A stretch of 64,000 nt of DNA. Source: Streptomyces sp. HUAS MG91 (GTDB taxonomy: Bacteria; Actinomycetota; Actinomycetes; Streptomycetales; Streptomycetaceae). Below the pieces are notes generated by a model, which saw nothing but the letters and a program-made list of their open reading frames with translations, was not told where the DNA came from and did no database searches. The first letter of the stretch is position 1. Each line of letters opens with the position of its first letter. The translations under genes and the position numbers were made by a program. This document shows positions 17,109 to 28,240 of the stretch, in pieces. The DNA lies in assembly GCF_040529335.1 (NCBI RefSeq), contig NZ_CP159534.1, forward strand, positions 5,642,001 to 5,706,000. The letters are read 5' to 3'.

Positions 17109-19511
17109 ATGGCTTCGACGTCCGCACCGCTCACCCTGCCCGTGCTGCCCCTCGACGACGAGGTGGTTCTGCCCGGCATGGTGGTGCCGCTGGACCTGAA
17201 CGACACCGACGTACGCGCCGCGGTCGAGGCCGCGCAGGCCGCCGCGCGCGGCGAGCCCGGCAAGCCCCGGGTGCTGCTCGTGCCGCGGATCGACGGCGCG
17301 TACGCGAACATCGGCGTGCTCGGCACCGTGGAGCAGGTGGGACGCCTGGCCGACGGCGACCCGGGCGCCCTCATCCGGGGCCGCGACCGGGTGCGCATCG
17401 GCGCGGGCACGACCGGCCCCGGCGCCGCCCTGTGGGTGGAGGGCCTGACCGTCGAGGAGACCGTCCCCGACCCGCTGCCCGGCGCCGTCGCCGAGCTGGT
17501 CACGGAGTACAAGGCCCTCGCCACCAACTGGCTGAAGAAGCGCGGCGCCTGGCAGGTCGTGGACCGCGTCCAGCAGATCGACGGCGTCTCCGCCCTCGCG
17601 GACAACTCCGGGTACTCGCCCTTCCTGACCACCGCGCAGAAGGTCGAACTCCTGGAGACCTCCGACCCGGTGGAGCGCCTGCGGCTCGCGACCGCCCAGC
17701 TGCGCGAGCACCTGGCCGAGCAGGACGTCGCCGAGACCATCGCCAAGGACGTCCAGGAGGGCGTCGACAAGCAGCAGCGCGAGTTCCTGCTGCGCCGCCA
17801 GCTGGAAGCCGTACGCAAGGAGCTGCGCGACCTCAACGGCGAGCAGGAGGGTGAGGAGTCCGACGACTACCGCGCCCGGGTCGAGGCCGCCGACCTTCCC
17901 GAGAAGGTCCGCGAGGCCGCCCTCAAGGAGGTCGACAAGCTGGAGCGCTCCAGCGACCAGTCGCCCGAGGGATCGTGGATCCGCACCTGGCTCGACACCG
18001 TCCTCGAACTGCCTTGGAACGAGCGGACGGAGGACGCCTACGACATCAAGGGCGCCCGCGAGGTCCTCGACGCCGAGCACTTCGGCCTGGACGACGTCAA
18101 GGAGCGCATCACCGAGTACCTGGCCGTGCGCAAGCGGCGCACCGACCGCGGCCTCGGCGTCGTCGGCGGACGGCGCGGCGGCGCGGTGCTCGCCCTCGTC
18201 GGCCCGCCCGGCGTCGGCAAGACCTCGCTCGGCGAGTCCGTCGCGCACGCCATGGGCCGCAAGTTCGTCCGCGTCGCGCTCGGCGGCGTCCGCGACGAGG
18301 CGGAGATCCGCGGCCACCGTCGTACGTACGTCGGCGCGCTGCCCGGCCGCATCGTCCGCGCGATCAAGGAGGCCGGGTCGATGAACCCGGTCGTGCTCCT
18401 CGACGAGATCGACAAGGTCGGCTCCGACTTCCGCGGCGACCCGGCCGCGGCCCTCCTCGAAGTCCTCGACCCGGCGCAGAACCACACCTTCCGCGACCAC
18501 TACCTGGAGGTCGAACTCGACCTGAGCGACGTGGTGTTCCTCGCCACGGCGAACGTCCTGGAGGCCATCCCCGAGGCGCTGCTCGACCGCATGGAGCTGG
18601 TCCGGCTCGACGGCTACACCGAGGACGAGAAGGTCGTCATCGCCCGCGACCACCTGCTCCCGCGCCAGCTGGAGCGGGCCAGCCTCGCCGACGGCGAGGT
18701 CGCGATCGGCGAGGGCGCGCTGCGCAGGCTGGCCGGCGAGTACACGCGCGAGGCCGGCGTGCGCAACCTGGAGCGGGCCGTCACCCGCGTCCTGCGCAAG
18801 GTCGCGGCCCAGCACGAACTCGGCGACCGCGAGCTGCCGTTCACCGTCGGCGAGGACGACCTGCGCGCGCTCATCGGGCGCCCGCACCACGTGCCCGAGT
18901 CGGCGCAGGACCCGGCCGAGCGGCGCACGGCGGTGCCGGGCGTCGCGACCGGGCTCGCGGTGACCGGCGCGGGCGGTGACGTGCTCTTCGTGGAGGCGTC
19001 GCTGGCCGACCCGGAGACGGGCGCGGCGGGCCTGACCCTCACCGGTCAGCTCGGCGACGTGATGAAGGAGTCCGCGCAGATCGCGCTCTCCTTCCTCCGC
19101 TCGCACGGCGCCGAACTGGAGCTGCCCGTCGCGGACCTGAAGGAGCGCGGCGTGCACATCCACTTCCCGGCGGGCGCGGTCCCCAAGGACGGCCCGAGCG
19201 CGGGCGTCACGATGACGACGGCCCTCGCCTCGCTGCTCAGCGGGCGTCTGGTCCGTACGGACGTGGCGATGACCGGTGAGGTCTCGCTGACCGGCCGGGT
19301 GCTGCCCATCGGCGGCGTGAAGCAGAAGCTGCTCGCCGCGCACCGGGCGGGCGTCACGACCGTCATCATCCCCAAGCGCAACGAGGCGGACCTGGACGAC
19401 GTCCCCGCCGAGGTGCTGGAGAAGCTGGACGTCCACCCGGTGACGGACGTCCGGCAGGTCCTCGAACTCGCCCTGGCCCCGGCCGGGGTGGAGGTTCCGG
19501 TCGCGGCGTGA
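17109..19511 (+). CDS. lon: ATP-dependent protease Lon
   Basis: Lon protease of 800 residues, a cytoplasmic hexamer that degrades misfolded and regulatory proteins. An N-terminal substrate domain (about 1-205), a coiled-coil region (about 210-300), an AAA+ domain with the P-loop GPPGVGKTS (about 365-373) and Walker B VLLDEID, and a C-terminal serine protease domain. The catalytic dyad is Ser697 (PKDGPSAG) and Lys740 (GGVKQK). I chose ATG 17109 because AAGGGGAG sits 4 bases before it; an upstream in-frame TTG lies against the HAIR element. Heat induction by release of HspR is expected. It is followed by a strong hairpin at 19531-19562. Confidence 0.97.
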   Translation: MASTSAPLTLPVLPLDDEVVLPGMVVPLDLNDTDVRAAVEAAQAAARGEPGKPRVLLVPRIDGAYANIGVLGTVEQVGRLADGDPGALIRGRDRVRIGAGTTGPGAALWVEGLTVEETVPDPLPGAVAELVTEYKALATNWLKKRGAWQVVDRVQQIDGVSALADNSGYSPFLTTAQKVELLETSDPVERLRLATAQLREHLAEQDVAETIAKDVQEGVDKQQREFLLRRQLEAVRKELRDLNGEQEGEESDDYRARVEAADLPEKVREAALKEVDKLERSSDQSPEGSWIRTWLDTVLELPWNERTEDAYDIKGAREVLDAEHFGLDDVKERITEYLAVRKRRTDRGLGVVGGRRGGAVLALVGPPGVGKTSLGESVAHAMGRKFVRVALGGVRDEAEIRGHRRTYVGALPGRIVRAIKEAGSMNPVVLLDEIDKVGSDFRGDPAAALLEVLDPAQNHTFRDHYLEVELDLSDVVFLATANVLEAIPEALLDRMELVRLDGYTEDEKVVIARDHLLPRQLERASLADGEVAIGEGALRRLAGEYTREAGVRNLERAVTRVLRKVAAQHELGDRELPFTVGEDDLRALIGRPHHVPESAQDPAERRTAVPGVATGLAVTGAGGDVLFVEASLADPETGAAGLTLTGQLGDVMKESAQIALSFLRSHGAELELPVADLKERGVHIHFPAGAVPKDGPSAGVTMTTALASLLSGRLVRTDVAMTGEVSLTGRVLPIGGVKQKLLAAHRAGVTTVIIPKRNEADLDDVPAEVLEKLDVHPVTDVRQVLELALAPAGVEVPVAA

Positions 19512-19530
19512 CGGACGCTGCCGGACGACG

Positions 19531-19562
19531 AAGGCCCGGACCCCGTGAGGGGCCCGGGCCTT
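19531..19562. terminator. Bidirectional terminator hairpin after lon
   Basis: A 14-base stem with one mismatch (19531-19544 with 19549-19562) and the loop GTGA, between the convergent lon and lysozyme genes. Confidence 0.75.
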
Positions 19563-19588
19563 CGGCGTACGGTCGCGGGGGAGCGGGC

Positions 19589-20413
19589 TCAGCCGTTGGC
19601 GAGCGCCTGCACGCGGTCGAGCGCGCCGTTGAACTTGTCGTGGTCACCGACCGTCGGGCCGGACGACGTGTACTGCCACATCGTGTAGAAGCCCCAGCCG
19701 GCCGGGAGCGTGCCCACGGTGGCGGCGTAGCGCGCGACCCACAGCGGGTTGTTGGCCGCGAAGCCCGCGTAGTTGCCGGTGCACTCGGTCCACCAGCTCG
19801 TCGCCGTGTAGATGACGGCGTCCCGGCCGGTACGGGCCTTGTACTGGTTCAGGAAGCTCGCGATCCAGCTCACCATGGCGCTCTGCGACAGGCCGTAGCA
19901 GGACGCGCCGTAGGGGTTCCACTCGATGTCGAGGACGCCCGGCAGCGTCTTGCCGTCCTTGGACCAGCCGCCTCCGTGGTCCACGAAGTAGTTGGCCTGG
20001 GTGGCGCCGCTCGTCGTGTCCGGCGTCGCGAAGTGGTACGAGCCGCGGATCATGCCGACGTTGTACGCGCCGTTGTACTGCTGGGCGAAGTACGGGTTGG
20101 TGTAGTACGTGCCCTCGGTGGCCTTGGTGTAGGCCCACCTCACGCCGCTGCCCCAGAGAGTGGCCCAGGCGACGTTGCCCTGGTGGCCGGAGACGTCGAC
20201 GCCCTCCGTCTGGGTGGCGCTGCCGGACGGGGCCGAGCCGGTGTCGCCGTCGTGGGCCGCGACGCCGATGCCCATGCGGGCCTCACCGCGGGTGGGGGTG
20301 TCGGCGGCCTGCGCCGCACTCGGCAGGGTGAAAAGGAGCGAGAGCGCTGCGAGGAGCGTCCCGGCCACGCCGAGGCGTGTGCGGCGGGTCGTTCCGGGTC
20401 TGTGCACGGGCAT
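19589..20413 (-). CDS. Secreted GH25 lysozyme (N,O-diacetylmuramidase type)
   Basis: A 274-residue secreted muramidase of glycoside hydrolase family 25, which cleaves peptidoglycan glycan strands. Signal peptide: basic start, hydrophobic core LGVAGTLLAALSLLFTL, and likely cleavage after Ala36 in SAAQA-ADTP. The catalytic domain starts at EGVDVSGHQG and runs to the end; the active-site pair is the Asp-x-Glu in LDIEWNP. Size and fold match the Streptomyces Cel-type lysozymes. Start ATG 20413 is supported by CGGAGGC 6 bases upstream. The upstream in-frame ATG would place 44 extra residues before the signal peptide and is rejected. Confidence 0.93.
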   Translation of the reverse strand: MPVHRPGTTRRTRLGVAGTLLAALSLLFTLPSAAQAADTPTRGEARMGIGVAAHDGDTGSAPSGSATQTEGVDVSGHQGNVAWATLWGSGVRWAYTKATEGTYYTNPYFAQQYNGAYNVGMIRGSYHFATPDTTSGATQANYFVDHGGGWSKDGKTLPGVLDIEWNPYGASCYGLSQSAMVSWIASFLNQYKARTGRDAVIYTATSWWTECTGNYAGFAANNPLWVARYAATVGTLPAGWGFYTMWQYTSSGPTVGDHDKFNGALDRVQALANG

Positions 20414-20675
20414 GGGTGTGCCTCCGAAGGCCTCGTGGGGGATCAGTGGTGCTGATCGGGGACCTGTGCTGGGACGTGCCGTGACCTGGTGGCATGTCAC
20501 CGTGCGGGGCGATGGTGTGAACATGCCATGCACGACGCTACGCATGTAGACCCGGGCAGGGAAGAGGGTCCGGGTGCTGCCGTTGGTCTACTCCTGCGAA
20601 ATACTGGCGGAGCTGCGGCAATGGCGGCGATTGGCGAAAACTTTCAGAATCTCGAAACCCGGGGACACTGTGGCC

Positions 20676-21194
20676 ATGGGCGCTGACGTGCACGAAGGCG
20701 GGAACGGCAGGCGACGGAGTGCGGAACGTACCGCGAAATCCGATATCGCGCCGACTGGTGTGGACCACGAATTCCTTGCCCTGGAGCGGGAGTTGACCGT
20801 CTTCCTGCGGCGGGCCCGCGCCTCCTCCGGGGAGATGGCCCGCGAGGTCCATCCCGACCTGGAGCCGGCCGCCTACGGGCTTCTGGTGCGGCTGGAGGAG
20901 TCCGGGGCGCAGCGGGCCACCGAACTCGCCGGGTACATCGGGGTCGGCAAGGCCACCATGAGCCGTCAGCTGCGCGCCCTGGAGGACCTGGGCTTCGTCG
21001 CCCGCGAGCCCGACCCGGCGGACGGGCGGGCCTGGCTCGTCTCGCTCACCGATCTCGGGCGGGAGAACTTCCGTCAGGTGCGGGATGCCCGGCGGGCGCG
21101 GTATGTCCGTCAGCTGGCGGGCTGGGACCGGAGCGAGGTCGCCGAACTGGCCCGCTTGCTGCACCAGTTGAACGCGGGCGCCGAACACGAGTAG
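20676..21194 (+). CDS. MarR-family transcriptional regulator
   Basis: A 172-residue MarR regulator. The winged helix-turn-helix covers about residues 65-140, with recognition segment VGKATMSRQLRALEDLGF and the wing DPADGRAWLVSLT, both typical of MarR. The first 30 residues are charged and poorly ordered. ATG 20676 was chosen with GGGGAC upstream; a GTG at 20670 or 20574 is also in frame. It is divergent from the lysozyme gene, whose start is about 260 bases away, so it may regulate itself and that gene. The ligand is not evident. A large hairpin repeat follows its stop. Confidence 0.88.
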   Translation: MGADVHEGGNGRRRSAERTAKSDIAPTGVDHEFLALERELTVFLRRARASSGEMAREVHPDLEPAAYGLLVRLEESGAQRATELAGYIGVGKATMSRQLRALEDLGFVAREPDPADGRAWLVSLTDLGRENFRQVRDARRARYVRQLAGWDRSEVAELARLLHQLNAGAEHE

Positions 21195-21236
21195 CTCCGC
21201 GGCTCTCGTCGCGACCTGCGGGCCGGTGGCCTCTTC

Positions 21237-21298
21237 TCGCGCAGTTCCCCGCGCCCCTGAAGGCCGCAGGCCTCTCAGGGGCGCGGGGAACTGCGCGA
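21237..21298. repeat. Large inverted repeat, SCO-type GCGGGGAACTGCGCGA unit
   Basis: Two perfect 24-base arms (21237-21260 and 21275-21298) around a GC-rich centre that also pairs. The arm contains the unit GGGGCGCGGGGAACTGCGCGA, also found four times at 40412-40719 and in part at 32930-32977. It lies between convergent genes and may terminate both. Confidence 0.8.
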
Positions 21299-21341
21299 TC
21301 AGCCACCGCGCGCCCGCAGCCGAGTACGCGCCTCCAAAAGC

Positions 21342-22130
21342 TCAGAGCTCCACGTAAACCAGCGTCGCGTCGTCATGGGTCTTACTGCGGCGCAGATAGG
21401 CGCGGGCCCGCGCGTCCGCGTCCTCCAGAGCGCGCACCCGCGCCACCGTCGCCTCGGGCCCCTCCTTGCGGACGAGGGCGAACAGGTCGGCCCAGTCGCC
21501 CTCGCGGAACGTCTCCACCCAGCGGGTGACCCCGTCGGTCATCGCGGCCAGCGCCCTGACATCGGCCCGCGCGAGGGTCCCGGTCACCGCCTTGTCGGCC
21601 ACCGCAGGATCGGCCGCCGCCGTGAAGAAGCCGCCCTCCCTGTTACGGACCGTCGCGTCGGCCACCGCGGCCGAGGCGAGGGAGGCGCGCGGCACCCGGT
21701 CCAGACGGTCGTCGACCAGCGCCGTGACCGTCCCGGCCGGGTCCTCGACGAGCAACACCGAGTCCGACAGCACCAGATGCTCGACCCGCTCCGCGTCCCA
21801 GCGGGCCAGTACGACGGTTGCCTGAGGGGTGCGCGGGTGAGAAAGGTCACAGGTCGCCCGGTGCAGGTCGGCGGTCCGGGCCACGGCGGCCGCGAGAATG
21901 TCACGCACAGCCATATCCCGCCGCGAACCGGACAGTTCAAGCAGGGCGCCGCCGAGCCGGGCGGTGAACCAGGGGACGGAATGCAGACAGCCGTCGTCGG
22001 AGGGCGGGGGTGTGACACCGTCCAGGACGACCAGGGATCCGCCCTGCCCGGAGGCCGGAAGCGCTACTGATGTGTAGTCCTCGTTCGGACGGGCCGGGTC
22101 GCCGGGCTCGCTGGTCAGTTCGATGCGCAT
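21342..22130 (-). CDS. PP2C-like protein phosphatase
   Basis: A 262-residue protein with the layout of PP2C Ser/Thr phosphatases. Metal-binding Asp motifs are visible as RPNEDY near the N-terminus, LVVLDGVTPPP, AAMTDGVTRW, and the terminal HDDATLVYVEL. The sequence between motifs differs from classical PP2C, so it belongs to a divergent actinobacterial branch. The ATG at 22130 gives the usual start just before the first motif; a GTG at 22145 is in frame. It is divergent from the conservon, with 346 bases between. PP2C enzymes dephosphorylate targets of Ser/Thr kinases, but no kinase is adjacent. It is probably cytoplasmic, since no membrane segment is seen. Confidence 0.8.
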   Translation of the reverse strand: MRIELTSEPGDPARPNEDYTSVALPASGQGGSLVVLDGVTPPPSDDGCLHSVPWFTARLGGALLELSGSRRDMAVRDILAAAVARTADLHRATCDLSHPRTPQATVVLARWDAERVEHLVLSDSVLLVEDPAGTVTALVDDRLDRVPRASLASAAVADATVRNREGGFFTAAADPAVADKAVTGTLARADVRALAAMTDGVTRWVETFREGDWADLFALVRKEGPEATVARVRALEDADARARAYLRRSKTHDDATLVYVEL

Positions 22131-22476
22131 CCGGTCAGTCTGCACGACCTCTTCACAGACGCGACGGACATCGGCCGCACGGCCCGTCGTAGCAGGTCAG
22201 CCGCCGGGTTTGGGCCGGAATGATCAACTCCGGCGGCTACCGGCGGGGCATCTTGCCAAAGCCCCTGAAGGACGTCCAACCGGCGCGCTGTGAAAAGGTG
22301 ATGACTGTGCCGTGGGAACTTGCCCGCCAACTTCCGTTCGGGGTTCACTCCTTCGGGTGGCGGGCGAGGTGATGTGCGCCCCCTGCCCACCGGCGCTGGA
22401 ATGGTCGGGAGCCATGCCAGAAGGGCCCATGTGGTGACGAATCGTCACCCGGACCCACGGGTAGGACGAGTCAGGA
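22131..22476. other. 346-base intergenic region between phosphatase gene and conservon
   Basis: No convincing gene in either strand. It must hold the divergent promoters of the PP2C-like gene and the conservon. The only clear structure is the perfect inverted repeat at 22433-22449, followed by ACCCACGGGT. Confidence 0.6.
22433..22449. promoter_or_regulatory. Palindromic operator candidate before conservon
   Basis: GGTGACGaatCGTCACC, a perfect 7-base inverted repeat with a 3-base centre, 27 bases upstream of the cvnA start. It fits a dimeric repressor site or an mRNA hairpin. The protein that binds it is unknown. Confidence 0.45.
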
Positions 22477-25379
<2,903 letters not shown>

Positions 25380-25383
<4 letters not shown>

Positions 25384-25871
25384 CTGCGCCCACCCCTGCA
25401 CTCAACAACTCTGCACTGAGCAGCGAAGCACGCAATCTGCACTGGCTGCTGACGAACCTGGTCGAGGAGGTGCCAGGGCTGCTCTCCGTCGCGGTCGTCT
25501 CGTCCGACGGACTGCTCCTGCTCTCCTCCGACCCGGGAAGGAACACCGAGACCCCCAGCGACCACAGCGGCGGCCCCAAGGGCTCCAGCGCCGACCTGGC
25601 CACCATCGTCTCCGGCGTCGGCTCCCTCACCATCGGAGCCGCCAAGCTGATGGACGGCGGAGGCGTCAAGCAGACCATGGTCGCCATGGAGGAGGGCAGC
25701 CTCTTCGTCATGTCCATCAGCGACGGTTCGCTGCTGGGCGTGCACGCCACCCCGGACTGCGACATGAGCGTCATCGCGTACCACATGGCGCTCTTCGTCG
25801 GACGTGCCGGGCACGTCCTGACGCCCGAACTCCGCAGCGAGCTGCGCCAGTCGATGGAGAGCACCCGATGA
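25380..25871 (+). CDS. cvnB: Conservon roadblock/LC7 protein CvnB
   Basis: A 163-residue roadblock/LC7-fold protein, the usual regulator of small GTPases, second in the conservon. The segment GLLSVAVVSSDGLLLLSS and the following DLATIVSGVGSL match the family. It starts at a TTG (25380) that overlaps the cvnA stop; GAGGAGG lies 8-10 bases upstream and fixes this start. It probably bridges CvnA and the GTPase CvnD at the inner membrane face. Confidence 0.93.
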
Positions 25872-26284
25872 CCCCCGGCAGTACGAGCTCGACCCCGAAC
25901 AAACTCCCCAAGCGCGGCGGCGACCGCAGACCCGCCCGCGTCCGGCCCTACTCGCTCACCGGCGGCCGCACCCGCTTCGGCCACGTCCTCCTCGTGGAGA
26001 CCTTCGTGGCCGCGCTGGAGGCCCCGGACGAGCGGCTCGAACTGGGCAAGGGCACGCTCGCGGGAGTGATGCCGGAAATGCGCGCCATCGTCGAACTGTG
26101 CCGCCGCATGCGCACGGTCGCCGAGATCGCCGCGCTCCTCAAGATGCCCCTCGGAGTGGTCCGCGTACTGCTGAGCGACCTCGCCGACCAGGGAAAGATC
26201 CGTGTGTACGGAACCGGTCACGGCCCGGGACAGCCGGACCGCGCGCTGCTCGAAAGGGTGCTGAGTGGACTCCGCCGTCTCTGA
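25868..26284 (+). CDS. cvnC: Conservon DUF742 protein CvnC
   Basis: A 138-residue DUF742 protein, third in the conservon. It has the family signature RPYSLTGGRTR and a helical C-terminal half with a winged-helix-like pattern (VAEIAALLKMPLGVVRVLLSDL). The ATG at 25868 overlaps the cvnB stop in ATGA, and its 3' end overlaps cvnD by 20 bases. The reaction is unknown; CvnC binds the other Cvn proteins in the systems studied. Confidence 0.93.
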   Translation: MTPGSTSSTPNKLPKRGGDRRPARVRPYSLTGGRTRFGHVLLVETFVAALEAPDERLELGKGTLAGVMPEMRAIVELCRRMRTVAEIAALLKMPLGVVRVLLSDLADQGKIRVYGTGHGPGQPDRALLERVLSGLRRL

Positions 26285-26882
26285 ACTCCTCGACGACGAG
26301 GAGCAGGTGCAGGCTTGGCAGACGGACCGAACCCGGGCCCCCATCGCGACGAAGATCGTGATCGCGGGCGGCTTCGGGGTCGGCAAGACGACGATGGTGA
26401 CCGCCGTCTCGGAGATCCAGCCCCTCCAGACGGAGGCGCTGATGACCCAGGCGAGCGAGGAGACCGACGATCTGACGGCGACGCCGGACAAGACGACCAC
26501 CACGGTCGCCATGGACTTCGGCCGCATCACGCTCGACGACGACCTGGTGCTGTACCTCTTCGGCACACCGGGCCAGCAGCGGTTCTGGTTCATGTGGGAC
26601 GACCTGGTGCGCGGCGCGATAGGCGCCGTGGTCCTGGCCGACACCCGCCGGCTCTCGGACTGCTTCCCGGCCCTCGACTACTTCGAGAGCTGCGGACTGC
26701 CGTACGTCGTCGCGGTCAACCACTTCGACGGAAGCGAGGAGTTCGAGGAGGCCGACGTCCGCGAGGCACTGACCGTGCCCCCGCACGTGCCCGTCCTGAT
26801 CATGGACGCGCGCCGCCGGATCGCCGTGATCGAGACGCTGCTCTCCCTGGTCGGTCACGCCCTGGACGCCACCCCCGCGTAA
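26265..26882 (+). CDS. cvnD: Conservon small GTPase CvnD
   Basis: A 205-residue Ras-like GTPase, fourth in the conservon. G1 P-loop GGFGVGKT (35-42), Thr-rich switch I (TTTTVAMDFG), G3 GTPGQ, and G4 NHFD in place of NKxD. It has the conservon-specific long insert after the P-loop helix. The GTG at 26265 lies within the end of cvnC, so translation is coupled. It likely cycles GTP/GDP under control of CvnB and CvnA. Confidence 0.93.
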   Translation: MDSAVSELLDDEEQVQAWQTDRTRAPIATKIVIAGGFGVGKTTMVTAVSEIQPLQTEALMTQASEETDDLTATPDKTTTTVAMDFGRITLDDDLVLYLFGTPGQQRFWFMWDDLVRGAIGAVVLADTRRLSDCFPALDYFESCGLPYVVAVNHFDGSEEFEEADVREALTVPPHVPVLIMDARRRIAVIETLLSLVGHALDATPA

Positions 26883-26916
26883 CTCCCTTTATTCGTAACC
26901 CAGTTAGAGGCACCCC

Positions 26917-28164
26917 ATGTCACGGAAGATACTCGTCGTCGGAGCCGGCCAGTCCGGTCTCCAGCTCGCCCTCGGTCTCCAGACCCAGGGCTACGAGGTC
27001 ACGCTGATGTCCAACCGCACCGCCGACGAGATCCGCTCGGGCCGGGTCATGTCGACGCAGTGCATGTTCCACACCGCGCTCCAGCACGAGCGCGATCTCC
27101 AGCTCAACTTCTGGGAGTCCCAGGCCCCGAAGATCGAGGGCCTCGGCGTCTCCGTCGCCGCCCCCGGCTCGCACGACCCGGGCCCCACCCAGCGCGCCAT
27201 CGACTGGGTCGGCAAGCTGGACGGCTACGCCCAGTCCATCGACCAGCGCGTGAAGATGGCCGGCTGGATGGAGACCTTCGCCCAGCGCGGCGGCCAGCTC
27301 GTCATCCACGGCGCGGCCGTCTCCGACCTGGACTACTTCTCCCGCACCTACGACCTGGTGCTGGTCTCGGCCGGCAAGGGCGAGCTGGTCTCGATGTTCG
27401 GCCGGGACGCGGAGCGCTCCCCGTACACCGAGCCGCAGCGCGCGCTCGCCGTCGCCTACGTCCACGGCATGGGCCCGCGCCCCGAGCACCCCGACTTCGA
27501 CGCGGTCCGCTGCAACCTCGTCCCCGGCGTCGGCGAACTGTTCGTCATGCCGACGCTCACCACGTCGGGCCGCGCCGACATCCTCTTCTGGGAGGGCATC
27601 CCCGGCGGCCCGCTGGACGCGTTCAAGGGCGTCAAGGACCCCTCCGAGCACCTGGCGCTCACCCTGGAGCTGATGGAGAAGTTCACGCCCTGGGAGTACG
27701 CGCGCGCCACCAAGGTCGAGCTGACCGACGCCAACGGCACGCTCGCCGGCCGCTACCCCCCGACCGTGCGCAACCCCATCGGCCGCCTCCCCTCGGGCGG
27801 CGCTGTCCTCGGCGTCGCCGACGTGGTCGTCGCCAACGACCCGATCACCGGCCAGGGCTCCAACTCGGCGTCGAAGTGCGCGGCCTCGTACCTCGCCTCC
27901 ATCGTCGACCACGGCGACAAGCCGTTCGACGAGGAGTGGATGCAGGCCACGTTCGACCGCTACTGGGACACCGCCCAGCACGTCACCAAGTGGACGAACA
28001 CCATGCTCCAGGCCCCGCCGGAGCACGTCCTCAACCTGATCGGCGCGGCCGGCCAGCTCCAGCCCGTCGCCGACCGCTTCGCGAACGGCTTCAACAACCC
28101 GGCGGACTTCGAGAACTTCTTCTACGACCCGGAGAAGACGAACGCCTACCTGGCGTCGTTCTAG
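26917..28164 (+). CDS. Styrene/indole monooxygenase-like flavoprotein
   Basis: A 415-residue FAD-dependent monooxygenase of the StyA type. The N-terminal Rossmann motif VGAGQSGLQLA (7-17) binds FAD, and the later GSNSASKCA region fits the second FAD contact. StyA-type enzymes epoxidise styrene or indole with FADH2 supplied by a separate reductase, which is not in this window. The gene starts 34 bases after cvnD and is probably read with the conservon, as other conservons also carry a linked cytochrome P450 or oxygenase. The substrate is unknown. It ends next to a copy of the dispersed repeat. Confidence 0.85.
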   Translation: MSRKILVVGAGQSGLQLALGLQTQGYEVTLMSNRTADEIRSGRVMSTQCMFHTALQHERDLQLNFWESQAPKIEGLGVSVAAPGSHDPGPTQRAIDWVGKLDGYAQSIDQRVKMAGWMETFAQRGGQLVIHGAAVSDLDYFSRTYDLVLVSAGKGELVSMFGRDAERSPYTEPQRALAVAYVHGMGPRPEHPDFDAVRCNLVPGVGELFVMPTLTTSGRADILFWEGIPGGPLDAFKGVKDPSEHLALTLELMEKFTPWEYARATKVELTDANGTLAGRYPPTVRNPIGRLPSGGAVLGVADVVVANDPITGQGSNSASKCAASYLASIVDHGDKPFDEEWMQATFDRYWDTAQHVTKWTNTMLQAPPEHVLNLIGAAGQLQPVADRFANGFNNPADFENFFYDPEKTNAYLASF

Positions 28165-28172
28165 CCGAATCG

Positions 28173-28218
28173 AGCCCCTGCGGCGATTGAGCAGCGGGGT
28201 CCGGGGCGGAGCCCCGAG
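28173..28218. repeat. Dispersed Streptomyces repeat, copy 2
   Basis: Near-identical to 16221-16266, differing at a few positions (CTGCGG for CTCCGG, GAGCAG for GAGGAG). It lies between the convergent monooxygenase and NlpC/P60 genes and can form a GC-rich hairpin. Confidence 0.75.
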
Positions 28219-28240
28219 ACGCCCACCCCGACCCCGCTGG

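Noticed and set aside
16986..19436. Long open frame antisense to lon (over 800 codons)
   Set aside because: It mirrors the codon bias of lon on the other strand, has no ribosome site and its product is low-complexity. lon is certain here.
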